Assembly: GCA_020746105.1 (NCBI GenBank)
Contig: CM036626.1
Coordinates: 16,003,501 to 16,067,500 of the forward strand
Length of the DNA stretch: 64,000 bases
DNA from: Trogon surrucura
Taxonomy: Eukaryota > Chordata > Aves > Trogoniformes > Trogonidae
Direction of reading: 5' to 3'
In this document: positions 11,301 to 24,100 of the stretch, one piece after another
Position numbering within the stretch: the first letter of the stretch is position 1
Layout of the letters: each line of letters opens with the position of its first letter
Notes under the pieces: generated by a model
What the model saw: the letters and a program-made list of their open reading frames with translations, nothing else
Told to the model about the DNA's origin: nothing
Database searches by the model: none
Program-made: the position numbers and the translations under genes

Positions 11301-12323
11301 GCCAGACTTTGGAAGGATCTGGCAAGCAACCACTGCCTTGCAGGTTAGAGCTAGTTTTTTTCCGCCAACTGTCGTACTTGATCTTTATCCATAATGGAAA
11401 TGGGGTAGGATACCTTGCGACAACTTTTGTTGGTACGCGATTACTGCCTCTGTGATTACCGTGGGCTGTTACTACCAAACTGCCTCCTGTTGCTTCATCT
11501 GGCTGAAAGATATTAGGATTTGCCTGCTGCTTCATCATACTTTGATCCCTGGTTTAGAAAAAGGGATCTGTTTCCTTGCTCTTAAGTGACTCGTTCTTGG
11601 CTGAGGACTGAACTGCCGGCTGATATTTCTGTTTGGCCCTTGAAACCAACTATTAACCACACTTCTTGTCCTGCTGGTACCACCCAGGAGTGCTTCAATA
11701 GCACAATACAAATGGCACAGCATCATTATATGAAGGAAAAAATATGCGGCAGGGCCCTGCTGTGGCTTAAAGGCTCTGAGAAGAATCTCTCAAAATATCT
11801 TAGACATCTGCCATGTGTAAAATCTTATGATTGTTCTTCAAATTCTTCTGTGGATACATCAGCCCCTCCTCCACTTCTCTCCCCATCTCCCTCTGCTAAT
11901 GCACGTGCTTCTTACCAGCAATGTGTGACACCAGGGTTGTTTTCCCCCACAGTTATTCTATTTATTCAATACCTGAGGTCATCAACCTCTGGTTTGAGAC
12001 ATCCTAAATCACTTCCATAGCGCATAGTTGGGATGACATGAAGGATTATGACTTCATGTGGAAATAAGGAGGAGCGGATGAAGACTTAGACACAGATCCT
12101 GTTTTATGCCACTGCCATAACTAATTAGAAACAGTGGGAAAACAAGTAGATGGGAACTGTCTCAAACTTCTCCCAGTGTTTGCCATGGTACATGGATGAA
12201 TCTTTAGTATCATCACACCAGCATTGAAGTAGTTAGACAACTTTGTCCACAGATGTGGTGGTGGATGTTTGGAATTTGTATAAACTCTGTGTCACCAGTG
12301 ACACTCAGTCTCACACACCTACA

Positions 12324-12506
12324 TAGAATCATAGGATGGCCTAGGCTGGAAGGGACCTTAGAGATCATTCAATCCAACCTCCCTGTCATGGCCAGGGATG
12401 CCACCTCTCGACTAGCTCAGGCAACACGTGAGAAATGAACGGGAATCGAACCCGCGACTTTTGGTGTTTCAAGCACCACACTCAACCCACTGAGCTAAAC
12501 CGGCCC
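12324..12506 (-). mobile_element. tRNA-Ile-derived SINE with CR1 tail (TguSINE1-like)
   Basis: Read on the minus strand, the element starts at 12506 with a tRNA-related head. The head begins GGGCCGG, has an A-box (12497-12486), an anticodon-like arm and a perfect B-box (12452-12442). It closely follows vertebrate tRNA-Ile(AAU). The anticodon position reads TGA instead of AAT, and the acceptor stem does not pair, so it is not a functional tRNA gene. A CR1 3' end follows without a break: GGGAGGTTGGATTGAATGAT, then the GGTCCCTTCCA segment, ending at a tandem ATTCTATG-type octamer at about 12324. A tRNA-Ile head joined to a CR1 tail is the structure of TguSINE1, a passerine SINE thought to be mobilised by CR1 machinery. 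The element looks full length and is moderately diverged. Confidence 0.82.
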
Positions 12507-13959
12507 TCAACATGAAGTTGTAGGGATGCATGACAACTGTTTCAGTTATACCCTAGGAGGATTATATTTGTTTTACCTTTGAGATGAGGTTTCCATCAAA
12601 CTGGCAGTAAGAGCTCACACAGAAGTAAAGAGATTGAATCCATTACCTGGTTGGGATCTGGAGGCAACACTCTTTGAAGAAGCACAAGACGCCTCACGCC
12701 TCCTGCCACCCAGCTTTAAAAAAAAAGAAGAAAAACAAAACCCAAACCATCGCAATATGATGTATTTTTTCTCTTGAATTAGAGGAAACTACATAGAGCT
12801 TTTAGCCTCTCAACTGTGCTGCTCCAGAGAGGAACTAAATTCAACCAGAGCTTCTTTTTGCTCTTTAGCTTCAACATTTTTCCCCCCTTCCATCCCACTT
12901 GGCCAGAACCTTTTTGTTCTGGTTACTCTGGGCAATAGCAATATCAGTTCTGCTTTAGAGGGCTCATAACCAGCACCTTAGCAGTAAGACCACTCTTACC
13001 TCTTGCTTACCCCACTCCCTTGAAGAGGATTTTGCAGTCACTGAATCCATCTGGCAACAATGCAGTAAATAGCCACAGCCCCTCTGCACAAGCTCACTGA
13101 GAGGAGGAAGGGGAGCTGAGGTCCTTCCTTTCTGCTCTATCTGATGACACAGAAGGCCATGGCTGTATAAGTCTTCCCTTTGAACTACCTTTAATTCTAC
13201 AGCAGAAATAAAGTCTGTTTTCCCCAGCCTTTATAGGGTTTTTTTTTGGGCATCTGCATGCTGTGGCTCTCTGGCTGGCCCTTTCCAGATGAGTTACACC
13301 TGTGGGGAGACAATCAGCTGTGAGGTATTAACCATCAACCTCACGTCCCAGACTCCACTTACGCTGCCCCCCAGTTTTTATCCTTCAAGAGAGTCTTGAG
13401 GGTGAAGTGGCAGGCAATGGATGCTATTTTTTCATGCGACAGGCTTGCTGGCTGTTTTGCCAGAAATACCAGAGCTGTGCTTTGGAGATCTCCTTGTTCC
13501 TGGCCCTAGGGCTTGTCCTTTTTTCAGGCAGGGAAATGCCTCCAGAGTGTGCTGGATGGTTTTAAGTGTGTGGTGGAGCCTCGTGACTCATGGAACAGCT
13601 GTGGTGGTCCCAAGCTACAACCTGAGGGGTAAGTGAATAAGAATTGCCTGTCTCGTTAAATGATATTTTATCAAGTGCTACCTTGGTTTGTTTTGTTTAC
13701 CTCCAGTTGTGACTAGTAGTGTCTGGGTGACTCTCTCTGAGCTTACTGCATTATTTGAACTGGTGCCTCTGTGCAAGGTGTTTCCTCAGGATTTCAGATA
13801 CCTTTTCTGCTTTTGCATGAAGCCCAGTCTCAGATGTGTTCGGAAGGGGTGGCTGGTTCCAGTGCCAAGAGAGCATTTTTAGATGGTTTCCAGAAGGACT
13901 GATGGTTTCACTTGGTTCTTTGGCTGATGGCTTTGAGACTGGAGCAGTAGTTCTCCTAA

Positions 13960-14330
13960 ATGTCTTCCTCTGGCAAATGGGTAGAATGCAATACAGGCAG
14001 GAGGTCTGTTTGTACCATAATGCATATAGGTAAGCAAAGCTTAGGCTGGCTTGACTCCGAGATAACCCAGATTGCATAGGTTTCGACAGCTTCCTTGCAT
14101 ATGGCAGCCTGCAGGTGATTAGAATCCTCTAATAGATCATCCATAATTTAATAAAAGTTAGCTTGCTGTATTAATGTAAGCCAACATGTTGGAAAAAGTC
14201 ATTAATCACAGCAAGTCTTGATGGCTGCTGAGTCCGCACCTGCGAAGCTGGAGCCTTGGGAAATAGTATTTTGAGCAATCTGCATGGCTTTGACAGAATG
14301 CCTGTAAGTTTTTCCCATTACATCATTACT
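13960..14330. promoter_or_regulatory. Candidate conserved non-coding element
   Basis: This is a non-repetitive, fairly AT-rich stretch with several octamer- and homeodomain-like words (ATGCATAT near 14021, TTAATAAA near 14150, TTAATCAC near 14201). Its texture resembles vertebrate developmental enhancers, but conservation could not be tested and no single motif is decisive. Confidence 0.25.
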
Positions 14331-17300
14331 GGGGCCAACACAAAGGCTATCTGACTCGTTCGAGGAAGTGTATTGTGGAAAACAATCCTACTTTGATGAC
14401 TGATCCAGGCATTTATTTAGGCAAAGCAGAAGCAGTTGCATTGGCTCATTTGATCTGTGCTGTTAATAGGAGACAGCTCAGTGCATGCTTTTGTTATACT
14501 TGCTCTTGCTTGCATAAGTTCTTGAGTTGTTTTTTTTTTTCTAATGAACAAAACTGTCTATCCCTTCACATGGCAATCATGCCAGTGTCACAATCCTAAT
14601 TATCACTCAAATTTTCCAGATGGGATTTCTTCCAAAATCTGGCTTAGAGCAACTTGCCCAGGTTTAAGAAAGTCACTCAATATAATACTAAAAAGGTATG
14701 TGTATACAACCAGAAGAAAAAAAGATGGGATGTAATGTGAGTAGGCATGGGGTTAAAATAAAACAACTAGGTGATTTCTAGTTATGTGCGTTGCTTTCGT
14801 ACTCCGAACATGTCAGCAGCCTTCTTTACCCTTTTGCGGCAAGGATGCAAAAGTTACTGCTTCCCTGAAAGGGAAGGAAATCTGTTACATGAATCGCATT
14901 GATCTCTGGTGCTGTAGTTGGAGCATATTGCAAACTATTTAACTTTTTTTTTTTTTTAACAAATATTCTCTGTTAAAATTTCTCATACGTTAAAGCTTGT
15001 AATGCAAGGCTTGATAAATGGTTTGAATAAAAGACTTTGTAGAAATGGCTGATTCACCTCTTTGGTATCAGCCTTTGAAACTTTGTGAGCTCTTTATATA
15101 GATATTCATTAGATAAACTGACCTGAAAAAAAATGAGTGAGGCTTTCAACAGTGCAATATCATATCTGAAAATAAAAGGTGAAACTTGGTGGGGGAAGCC
15201 TACAAAACGAGAGTTATGTTCTTCTCAGGTCTATGTAGTGCGGTAAAACATGGTGTCACTGTAGATTTTTCTGCATCGTAGCAGCTTTATCCTATTTTAG
15301 ATCTCCTCTAAGGGTTAGTATTTGTTACCCACAAAACTGAGAGAGAAGAATGGGTTTTCAGCTGTACCTCGCTGGCAAGAAATGCTAGGGTAACTGATTG
15401 GAAGTGCAAGAACCTACTTACAGAGAGTTTCCAAAATCCACAAGGGCAGACCCTGAGCACAGCTTCCCAGGGCATAGCTCCAGCCGTGATAGCTGACCAG
15501 CTCTTTTGCAGGTCTCTTCTCCTAGAGCACTGCAATCCCTGATGAGGACAACCATAAAACTGGTGTCCAGACAGCTGGAACTCACGTCTTGCAGGATAAT
15601 GGAGCGTGCGGATTTGCACCATTGTGGATTTGATCCAAACTGGCTGTCTGGCTTGCGAGGATGTTGAGGGAGCCCATGGGGGAAGTCCCTCCACCACAGC
15701 ATCCTTCAGCAGAACAGTCTTTCCCAGCTGCTACCCATAGCTGCTAGATCATTTGTCTGCTTTGTGGCCTCTGGTTTTGGCTAGGAATGACACACCACCA
15801 TCTCTTTCTAGTTCTTGGAGTTCATTTTCTACAAGCATTACAGGGTGTGTCTTTTTTTTTTTTTCAAAACAGGTTTTTAAGCAGCTTTAAAGTGACCTCA
15901 AAAACCTGCTTCAGTCTGAAGCTGGAGGAAGGCAGAGCGGTGTGCATGCCTGTGTACCGCCTGCACGCACCAGACCCTGCAGCTACTCATTCCTTCTTGC
16001 GCAGGCAGCTGAGAGCGTGACAATAGCAGTTGGATATCGGCCCATTTCCTCCCCCCTCCTTAAACCTGAGCGTTGTCTTCCAGGTGTTACAGACGTTTTT
16101 GAAGTCAAAACACTTGCCAACTCTAATTAAACTTGTGGTTTGCAGACAAATTGGGAGCCGGCCGGAGAGGAAGCTGGCGGGAGAACAGCTTTGTATGTGT
16201 ACGGGGCTCCAGGACAGCCAGGTTTCCATACATTTGGTGCAAACATGCAGCAGACAGAAGAGACCATCAGCTCTCTGTCTATTGTAGAGAAAGCATTAAT
16301 GCACATCTGCATTGCATCTGCAGTAAGGGACTTCACAAGAACGGGGATTTGCTTTGGTTGGGTAGGGTCAGCTCCTGTTAGAGATTGCAGAGTTGGAGAA
16401 CTTGGATTTAACTTGGCTGGCTTGTGGTCCACGAGCACAGTCTAAATGCCACCTGTCTGCAGGGGCACCAGCGTTTGGCTGCAGTGAGCTGGAATTAGGC
16501 TTTGTATGAGAACAGTCTGGTCATCTGGAGTACATCTATGTTGTTCTTCCTTTTTTTCTTCTCTATTTTGGCTGCTTCAGTCACCAGTACTTCTCCCTGG
16601 TCTGCTCCTGTACCCCTACCTTATTCTCTGCAGGACCTGCTCAGAAGAGAGCTCATTTACCTCTTTGCAAATAATTTCTGGACATTTGAAGTATCCTTTC
16701 ATGCAAAGCATTTCATCAAGCCAAGAGGTAGCTTGAGGCCATTTGTAATGCATTCCTTTAAAATGGAGTGGGAAATAGTTTTCCCAAATTGGGAATATTT
16801 TGGAGACCTTTGAACAATGTAATTCTTAGCTTGCATCCTGGGTTTTGTTTAGGGGGGAGGGGACAGGTTATTTTGATCCTTTTTCTACTTGTAACTTTGT
16901 GTTCAGAATGCATCCATTTTCAGTGTAAAAAAAAAAAAAAGACCTTCAGTTTTGCCAGTTGCCTGAAATAGGACACTTTACCTGGATTTAAAAAATGGAT
17001 CAAAACGGCCTGAAAACTAAACATTTCCTGAAAAAGAGAAGTTTGGTTTTCCCTTTTTTTTTCTTTTCTGTGGGAAATTATTGTATATAGTGCGGAAACT
17101 GCTCATCAGTTTTAGCATTTGATATTATTGGAGAGGTCTTTCAGGACTTAAAAAAATTTGTTTTCTTGGTTTGTTTGTTTTTTTTTTTACCTCCACTCTG
17201 CCAGGCAAAGTGGAATCCAAAAGCAAAGTCAGACAGAAAACAAGGAGGAAACCGAATTTACTAGATTGGAGGTGACTTTTACAGTGCATCTTGCTGTTCT

Positions 17301-18169
17301 GTTTTAGTTATCTGTCCAACCCAGCTGTCTGCACTGTGAATGTATCCAAAGACGACAAGTCCCTGATGCTGCAACGATATTTCTCCCCAGTACCCTGGTG
17401 GTTCAGCTCCTGGGTGTTTCCAGCCTCCTTGCTGAAGGTTTCTTGCTGCTACCAGCCTGAAGGCACTACAACCATCTCCCAAAATGTCTGCGTGCCCTTG
17501 CCATTGCCTTGAGCCATACCCTTTCAGATTTTTGCTTGCTGCACCCTGTCTGTCAAGCGTCAGTTTTTTTTACTGCCCCTGCCACACCCCTAAAAGCTCC
17601 ACGTTTCTGTCTCTGAAAGCCATAGGATAAGCTGTGCTAGGGCAGAAGAGAAGCACTTGATTGCTGTTGTGAACATGGAGATAAAAAAGACGATTAGGGA
17701 ATGGTACCAAATGACCTTTTCAAAAATTCTACACTTGCAGCAGAAGGTGTCTTGTGTGTCCCTTAGAGGCAGTGTCTTTAGTCCAGGCACCACTGGGGTG
17801 TTCTGGAGGGCAGAGCTGGGGAGCTGGAGACCCCCAGGAAGGTCTGTGGCTCTTTGATGACTGAAAATAAGCTTGTGTCTGCCATCCTTCTCACCAGTGA
17901 GACTTTTGCTTAGCCATTCCCAATGTTGGTGGCTATGTGGTGTTCTAGATGGCCAGGCAGCATCTGAATTTCCAAAACCAGCCTTTCTGAGGGGTCCCCC
18001 CAGCTGTGGGGCGAGAGCTGTGCCCCGCTGTTTGTCCACTGCCCTAAGAAGGACGTGCAGGTCTCGGTGGGGTGATGCTTTTGCCTCCTGGAAGCTTCTC
18101 TCTTCTCCTGCAGCCTTCTTCCTGATCGTGTTTCTGTTTTTCCTCTTTAATGTTTCTCCATCCTCACCT

Positions 18170-18190
18170 CCCCCCCCCTCCCCCCCCTCC
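18170..18190 (+). repeat. Poly-C tract
   Basis: A run of nine C, one T, eight C, one T and two C lies at the end of a longer pyrimidine-rich stretch starting near 18120. It is low complexity and prone to length variation or sequencing error. Confidence 0.85.
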
Positions 18191-21100
18191 ATCTGGTTTC
18201 TATCTGGACTAAACAGATGTTTTTCCACTTTTTAAATGTCCTGTACGCTCACCTCGGTGATGTCTAACAGCGATTGTTCATTCTTCTTTCCCCAGGTGTA
18301 AAACTTGAAAAACTGGAGGGGCTGGGGCGGGGAACCAACTGCTTGTAATACCTTGGTGTGCATTTAGTGCTGGATGGAGGGATGAAGGAAACCTCTCCAA
18401 TTATTCACCTTGCAGCCTAGAACCCCGTTACTCCTTCCAGGTCCCCTTTCCATTGCCAGTATATACAGAAGATCAGAACTGTGATTTATGCCAGGGCAGT
18501 GTGTATAATATTCTCGCTTTCATGTTAGAAATGTTTAACAAATCCATAAGGTATCAAAAGAACTCGTGGAGGAGATTTGTGAAGAAGGGCATGTGGATAA
18601 ACCTTTTGGACTTGGCTAGAAAGCAGACATATACAGTTTATTGCTTCCCCCTGCTGCGGAGTGACAATAGGTTAATTGTAGATTTTGCCTTAAAATAAAA
18701 GTTCCTCACTTGGCAATTCAATCAAGCGGTATCTGTCACGTGGAGGTCTCGTGAAGGATTTATTCCCATTTTAAGTAATGTTTCGGAGGTGCACGCTCCA
18801 TATGGAACACATTAGATAGACAGCGGCAAGGTTTGCTGCCATGTTCGTGGGGCTGGGGAAGGTATGTGTCCTGTGGGCACTGGGGTTTGGGCGGGGGAAT
18901 CTTCTGCACTTCATCAGGGATCTGGTTTCCTCTCACCCTCTTTCTCCCCTTTTCCCCTTACATGGCTCTGAAGGTCTTTGAGGGAAGGTTTTTCCAGCCT
19001 CCCCCATGAAGGGACCGGGAGCATCATCTCGGAGGGGCCTCTGCTCGTTGCGAGGTGCCTGGCATGTGAAGGATCCCATGTCCTCATCTGCCGGAGCAGG
19101 AAGCCGAGGGCTCTCCTGGTGACCATGGGGCAGATCTCGGCTCATGTCCTTGGGGCTGTGTTGACACAGTAGTCCCCAGCCTTGCAGGGCTTGTTGGGGT
19201 CACAGAGATGCTGCAAGCTGTTTTGGGTCCCAAGGCTACTGCTGCCAGTGGCTTTCTGGTCATATCAGTGCCCAGCTTCTGAGCAGAGGGGTACGATGAT
19301 AGGGTTGAGGTGAATCACTGCTTCTTCCCAGAAAAAAACAACTCCCTCCTGTGATGGGAACTGAATGACCAAGTGAAATAATGTCATTTGGAAGCTCTTC
19401 TCTGCTTGGCTTTTGTTTTTCTTTATTTTTTAGTTGGCTGGACTCTTTCTCTCATGAAAACGGCAACCAAAGATGGGATAAGCAAACAAAATGCTTGGAC
19501 AGCAAGTGCCTGACAGGTTTGGACCCGGGTTTCAGAGCTCAATGCTGCTGGCTGATTGGGAGATGGATGCTGGGGCAGCCCCTCCTGCTTTGCTTTAGGT
19601 TATGGAAACTGTCCTGCTTAGAGACCATATCTGCGAGCACTGGCATTTTCCACGCTGCCTGCCAAGGGACTGTGCAGTGTGGATTAGCGATGGAGTGTGT
19701 GTGTTTTCTTGTGCCGGGCGTGCTGCTCGCTGGGGCACAGCCTGATCTCCTGGAGTATTTGGCTTTTGTCATGCACTGGCTGCTGGGACCGAGCACCCAT
19801 GTTATTGCTCTGCAGGTGCCTGGCTGCAAAGGGTGCTTTGCTCTGCTGCACATTTGCAGGGAGAAGTCTCCCTGGTGTGCTTGGGCACTCGTGAGGAGCA
19901 AGAGGGAGTATGAACTGCTTTTGCTGTGAATTTGCTCTCTTAGTTGCACTCTATAACATCCATGGTCAGATGAAGGCACCCGCTCCAAGCAAGTGTGAGC
20001 ACAGTGCTGCGCTGCTAAAGGGACTTGGAGACATGAACATCTTGAGTAAAAAACCCAACCAAACAAAAAAGCAACAACCTGAACAATTTGAGGCCATTCT
20101 AATCTAGATCTACAAGTAATTAGCGCAGTGGCTTTGCAACATTGTGCACCTCAGCGCTTCACCTTCCTGTGTCTGGTCATGAAGTCTGCAGGTTTCTGGC
20201 TCCTTGGCTCATTCTCTGCAGCTGCTGCCAGTACCAGAAAGAGCAAAAACATCCCTGTGTGCCTCAGAGGAAGCCCCATAAGGTGGGGGGCAGAGGGAGG
20301 AGAGCTGAAAGTAGGGTTTCAATTGGTTGTATGAAAATGCATTGTAATGACAGAGAAAACCCAGCCCCTTCGGCCAAAGAGCTGGGTCAGTGTTAGGGCA
20401 TCTCAGCATCAAAACTAGGTAAGGTCATTTTGGAGATGGGACATCTTTTCTGGGTGAAGTTGGTGGCCCTTTGCAGCAACGCTGGTGCTGTGTGACACTG
20501 GCACTGTCGATGGCAGAAAAGAAATTCAGTTTTGCACAAACCATATTTCCTTAAACTTTCTGACCTTGAAGATTTCAGCCAGAACTTTGGTATTTCATGT
20601 TCCCCAACCCAGTGAAAGGCGAAACTCGGCACGGAGTGGACGGGGTGCACCAGGGGCGTTACTAATGGGATGTGGAAGTGCCATATGGCCCTGAAAAATC
20701 ACTGTCATCAAAACAGCATTGAGGAGCCCCCCCCTTGGAGGGGAAAGGGCATAGAGGCAATTAATCATTGTCACCTCCTAACAAGTATGTGAGCTCTCAT
20801 ACCAACCAGCGCACTTGTTGGAGGAGAGAAACTTCAAAGCACGCGGTGCCCTGTAGCCCAGCAGATGCACGGGGCATTGCTGCATCCCTCTGGGTTACAG
20901 TATGTGCATCTGAAAGTGTCAAAAAGCAGTGACAAACATGACGGGGGGGAGGTCTGTAAATGCTCCCTTGGGATGAGGATGTTGCATTTTACAGGCTCCA
21001 CTCAGAGTGTGCAGCTTGCAGCATTCCCAACGCTTGCTCTCTCTGTGAGGCTACGGAGGGAAGCAGGCTCCTGGGGGTTCCAGCTGGAGAACTTCCACTT

Positions 21101-24100
21101 CTTTTGAAAGGTTTGAGGGGTCTGCAAGGCAAGGAAGATTTAATCCCTGTGAACACTTGACTGCGTTGGTCTCACGGCGCCCAGGTCCCGTTGGGTCAGC
21201 TGTGTGAGTGCAATGCTTAATAAATGTGTCCCTGAAGCCACCAGCTGCCTTTCCACTGCTGGAAAATCAGCAGCTCCTTGTTCTTTTATCTTTAAGCTCT
21301 GGCTGGAAGAAGTTGAAAGTGGCATGGGGGGACGGGACGAGACTGTTTATTCAGGCTTTTCTTACTTTAACAGACTTCCCTTTGTCCCAAGCACCTCTAG
21401 TTCACACGTTTCCCTTCACGGCAGAGCCTGCAGTACCGTCCTCTGGCCACAGCCCGGCTCGCACAGCCCTTCCCGCTGTTTTCATTGTAAACTTGATGTT
21501 ACGCTGGAAAAACAGACTCCAGCAAATCGTGTTTCGGCTCGTCCCTACTTCCATTGTCTGTGGATAAAATAATACTTCCAAATCTCATCGCACTTCATAA
21601 ATATTGCAGCCTGTGTAGAGAGCAGCAGGCGCTTTCCAGAGCCCCGTTTGCCAGGCCACAGAGATTTGGAATGTTTATTGGGAAGCTGCAGCTGGATGTG
21701 ACCCTGCCTGCAGTGCCGCAGTTGCTGTTGGCTGGGGAGCAGAGGTCAGGGCAGTGGCTTGCTCAGAGCAAACCTGCGACTTCCAGAGGAGTTTATGCAT
21801 CCAAGACCGTTATGTCTGAAGCAGAAGGGTCTGTCCCTCGCTGGCACTGCTGGTGAGGAGGCAGAGTGGTGCCCGGTGATGCTGGTGCTGTTGATGAATG
21901 GGCAGCTCCTGCACAAATGCAACTGATTTAGGAGCAGCAGTGCTGGAAAGAGGATGCTGGAGCAATAAGCTCTTTGTATGCATCGGGGAGGTTTTTCTCT
22001 GCTTTCTGCTGAGATTGCATCTCAAGAAGCTCGGGAGCAGCTTCCAGTCTGTCCTCCTTCCATCTGTGCCAGCCACAGCTCTCCTCCATGGGCTCATCCC
22101 AGCACGTGCAGCCCAAACTGACACTGCTGCTGCAACCTCTCCACACTGCTGCAGGAGCCACAGCACTTCTCGTGGGGTATCCAGAATTAAGGAAGTCAAG
22201 CTGAACTGTCCTTGGCTCGGGTTTTGCTCTGGTTAAGTGAACAGGCTTTGCAAATTCTGTGCTCTGAACGGGCTTTCGCTTGTATTTCCATGTGTGGCAT
22301 CGTCCCGAGTTGTGACATAAAGCAGATCCCACAGAGACTTGCATGTGGGAAGACCTCTACCCAGCCACCAGTGTCCTCCTCGTGGTACTGTTACCTGGGC
22401 ACAGAATACCTTGGTAGGGACCTGGAGGTGAAAGTGTGTGGCATGTTGCTTAACCATAAAGAAACAATACCCAGCCTGGGGTATGGGATTTGCTTGGATT
22501 TTTTTCCACAAGTCTGAGCCTGAAAGAGCGTGTGTGTTATCTTCTCCTTCTTGTCTACTGTCAGCTCAAAAAGGCAATTTCCCTTGTCCACAAACTCTGC
22601 CTCTCTCCTGTGCCCAGGAAAGCAGCACTGCTCTTCCAGCAGCACTGCGAAAAATCAGTGGCTTTGATTTCCTATATCCAGCCTGATGTGTCTGTGGGAA
22701 GAAAAACATCCGTCTCTGATGAGCACAGTCATGTCATCACAGGGAGGGCCCAAGAGGAGCCAAGCTGGAAGCGACTGATGATCTGGATGGGTACTGGAGA
22801 CCTCCTGCTCGCTGTGGATAGGGACACGTGGGACTTGGCCGAGTGTGCAGGGTTTCAGTTGGGAACGAGCAGCAGCAGTTATATATCCAGGAATCTCTGG
22901 CAATTCACCGTATCCTAAAAATGTTGTTTCATTAAAGCCGCTTTCTGAAGCAACTCTTGTGTCCCAGCGAGAGGAGGTAGGCCACCGAACCAGCTGTGGG
23001 TTTTGGTTTTTTTTTCGCTAGTTTTCTATACTGGATTTTTAAACTCTGCTGCTCAGTTTGCCAACTGCTGTTCTTTCTGATGCTACCCAGTTGTTTTGCA
23101 TGGCCTTGAAGTGGTTTCCCAGCTATTTGAACTCCCTAAATGACAATGCTTCATTATTGTCTGATGGAGAAGTGGAATCTTCTGTTTATATGTAAAGGTT
23201 CCCCTCCTTCCCCCCTACCTCCCTCAACATATGCAAAGGCACTGCAGAAACTGGAACCAGATAAAAAGAAGAAAACAGGCTTTTAAAGCAAGTTCTGAAG
23301 TGTAAAGATGTGAAGGCCACTTAGAAATCATTGCCTTGTGCTTTCTCCCACACTGTGATTCATTTGGTCCAATCCATCATTGATTCAACATGCTCATCCG
23401 CCAGAGCCTTCAAAGACAACTGTGCATCTGCTTTAGCCATTCATCAAGGAGGAGCACAAAAGAGAAGGGCAAAGGAAAATGTATTGCCAGCTCCCTTTGG
23501 TGCTGCTTAATGGGTGTGAAAAAAGGACAGTGGAGAAGCTTGGTTAATGAAAGCCAGGACAGCCGAGGAAGTGCCCCTGGGACATATATTTTTCAGACCA
23601 GGTATGGGCCTTGCTAAATTTGATTCTGCAGAGGAACTTCAAACGGTGATCAGGAGAGCCAAAATGAGGTCAATGCGCAGAAGAGTAATCCAGTGCAGGT
23701 GGATGCTCCTTCCCAGATGTGCCCCCCGGCCTCGTGTGGACACCACGTGGTGGGGAGAGGAGTTGTGGACCACGCAGCTCTGTTGTGTCTCTCGTTTCCC
23801 TGATAAGTAAAGTATTTTCAGGGAGATGATGCTCTGCTGCTCCAGAGAGCTCCAGTAGCCTGATCCCTAAAAAGGTGGCTTAATGCACATTTTCTTCAAT
23901 TAAAAAAATTCAAGCACCAAAATGCAAAGAAAGGCCTTTTGGGACTGCTCCTTCAGCGGCAACCCTGCCTGCAAAATGCTTACCTGGCACATCTGCTGAA
24001 AGGCAAATCCCTGCAGCACGGTCCTCTGCTGCCCAGGAGTCACCAGACCAAGCCCAGCTGTGTTGACTTAGATGTGGAGCTACGTGCATGTAGCCCTGAT

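Larger units (their letters stand above)
6351..12323. other. Upstream intergenic DNA
   Basis: No gene is recognised. The stretch runs from the edge of the CpG island to the SINE. It includes a TA/CA microsatellite (about 7456-7500) and an AT-rich block with clustered TAATT cores (about 8060-8340). All open frames are short and without recognisable domains. Confidence 0.6.

Noticed and set aside
12434..12506. Functional tRNA gene on the minus strand
   Set aside because: A and B boxes are intact, but the acceptor stem does not pair, the anticodon differs from tRNA-Ile, and a CR1 tail follows directly. It is the head of a SINE.
13628..13636. Strong donor-like GGTAAGTGA after a 71-codon frame starting at 13421
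   Set aside because: A single donor-like word is expected by chance in this much DNA, and the preceding frame shows no codon bias or recognisable protein similarity.
16927..16940. A14 run as the tail of a processed pseudogene
   Set aside because: The upstream sequence shows no coding or known RNA similarity and no poly(A) signal or target duplication was evident.
17590..18228. Minus-strand open frame of 212 codons as a gene
   Set aside because: It includes translated low-complexity poly-C/pyrimidine sequence (runs of Gly/Glu), has no recognisable domain, and is near the length expected by chance.
19381..19929. Plus-strand open frame of 182 codons with many Cys, Leu and Trp residues, looking membrane-like
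   Set aside because: Composition reflects T/G-rich sequence. No consistent transmembrane architecture, and a 175-codon frame overlaps it on the opposite strand.
20640..20660. CTCF-like site (GCACCAGGGGCG)
   Set aside because: The G-run is too short and flanking consensus positions are missing. No convincing CTCF site was found by eye elsewhere.
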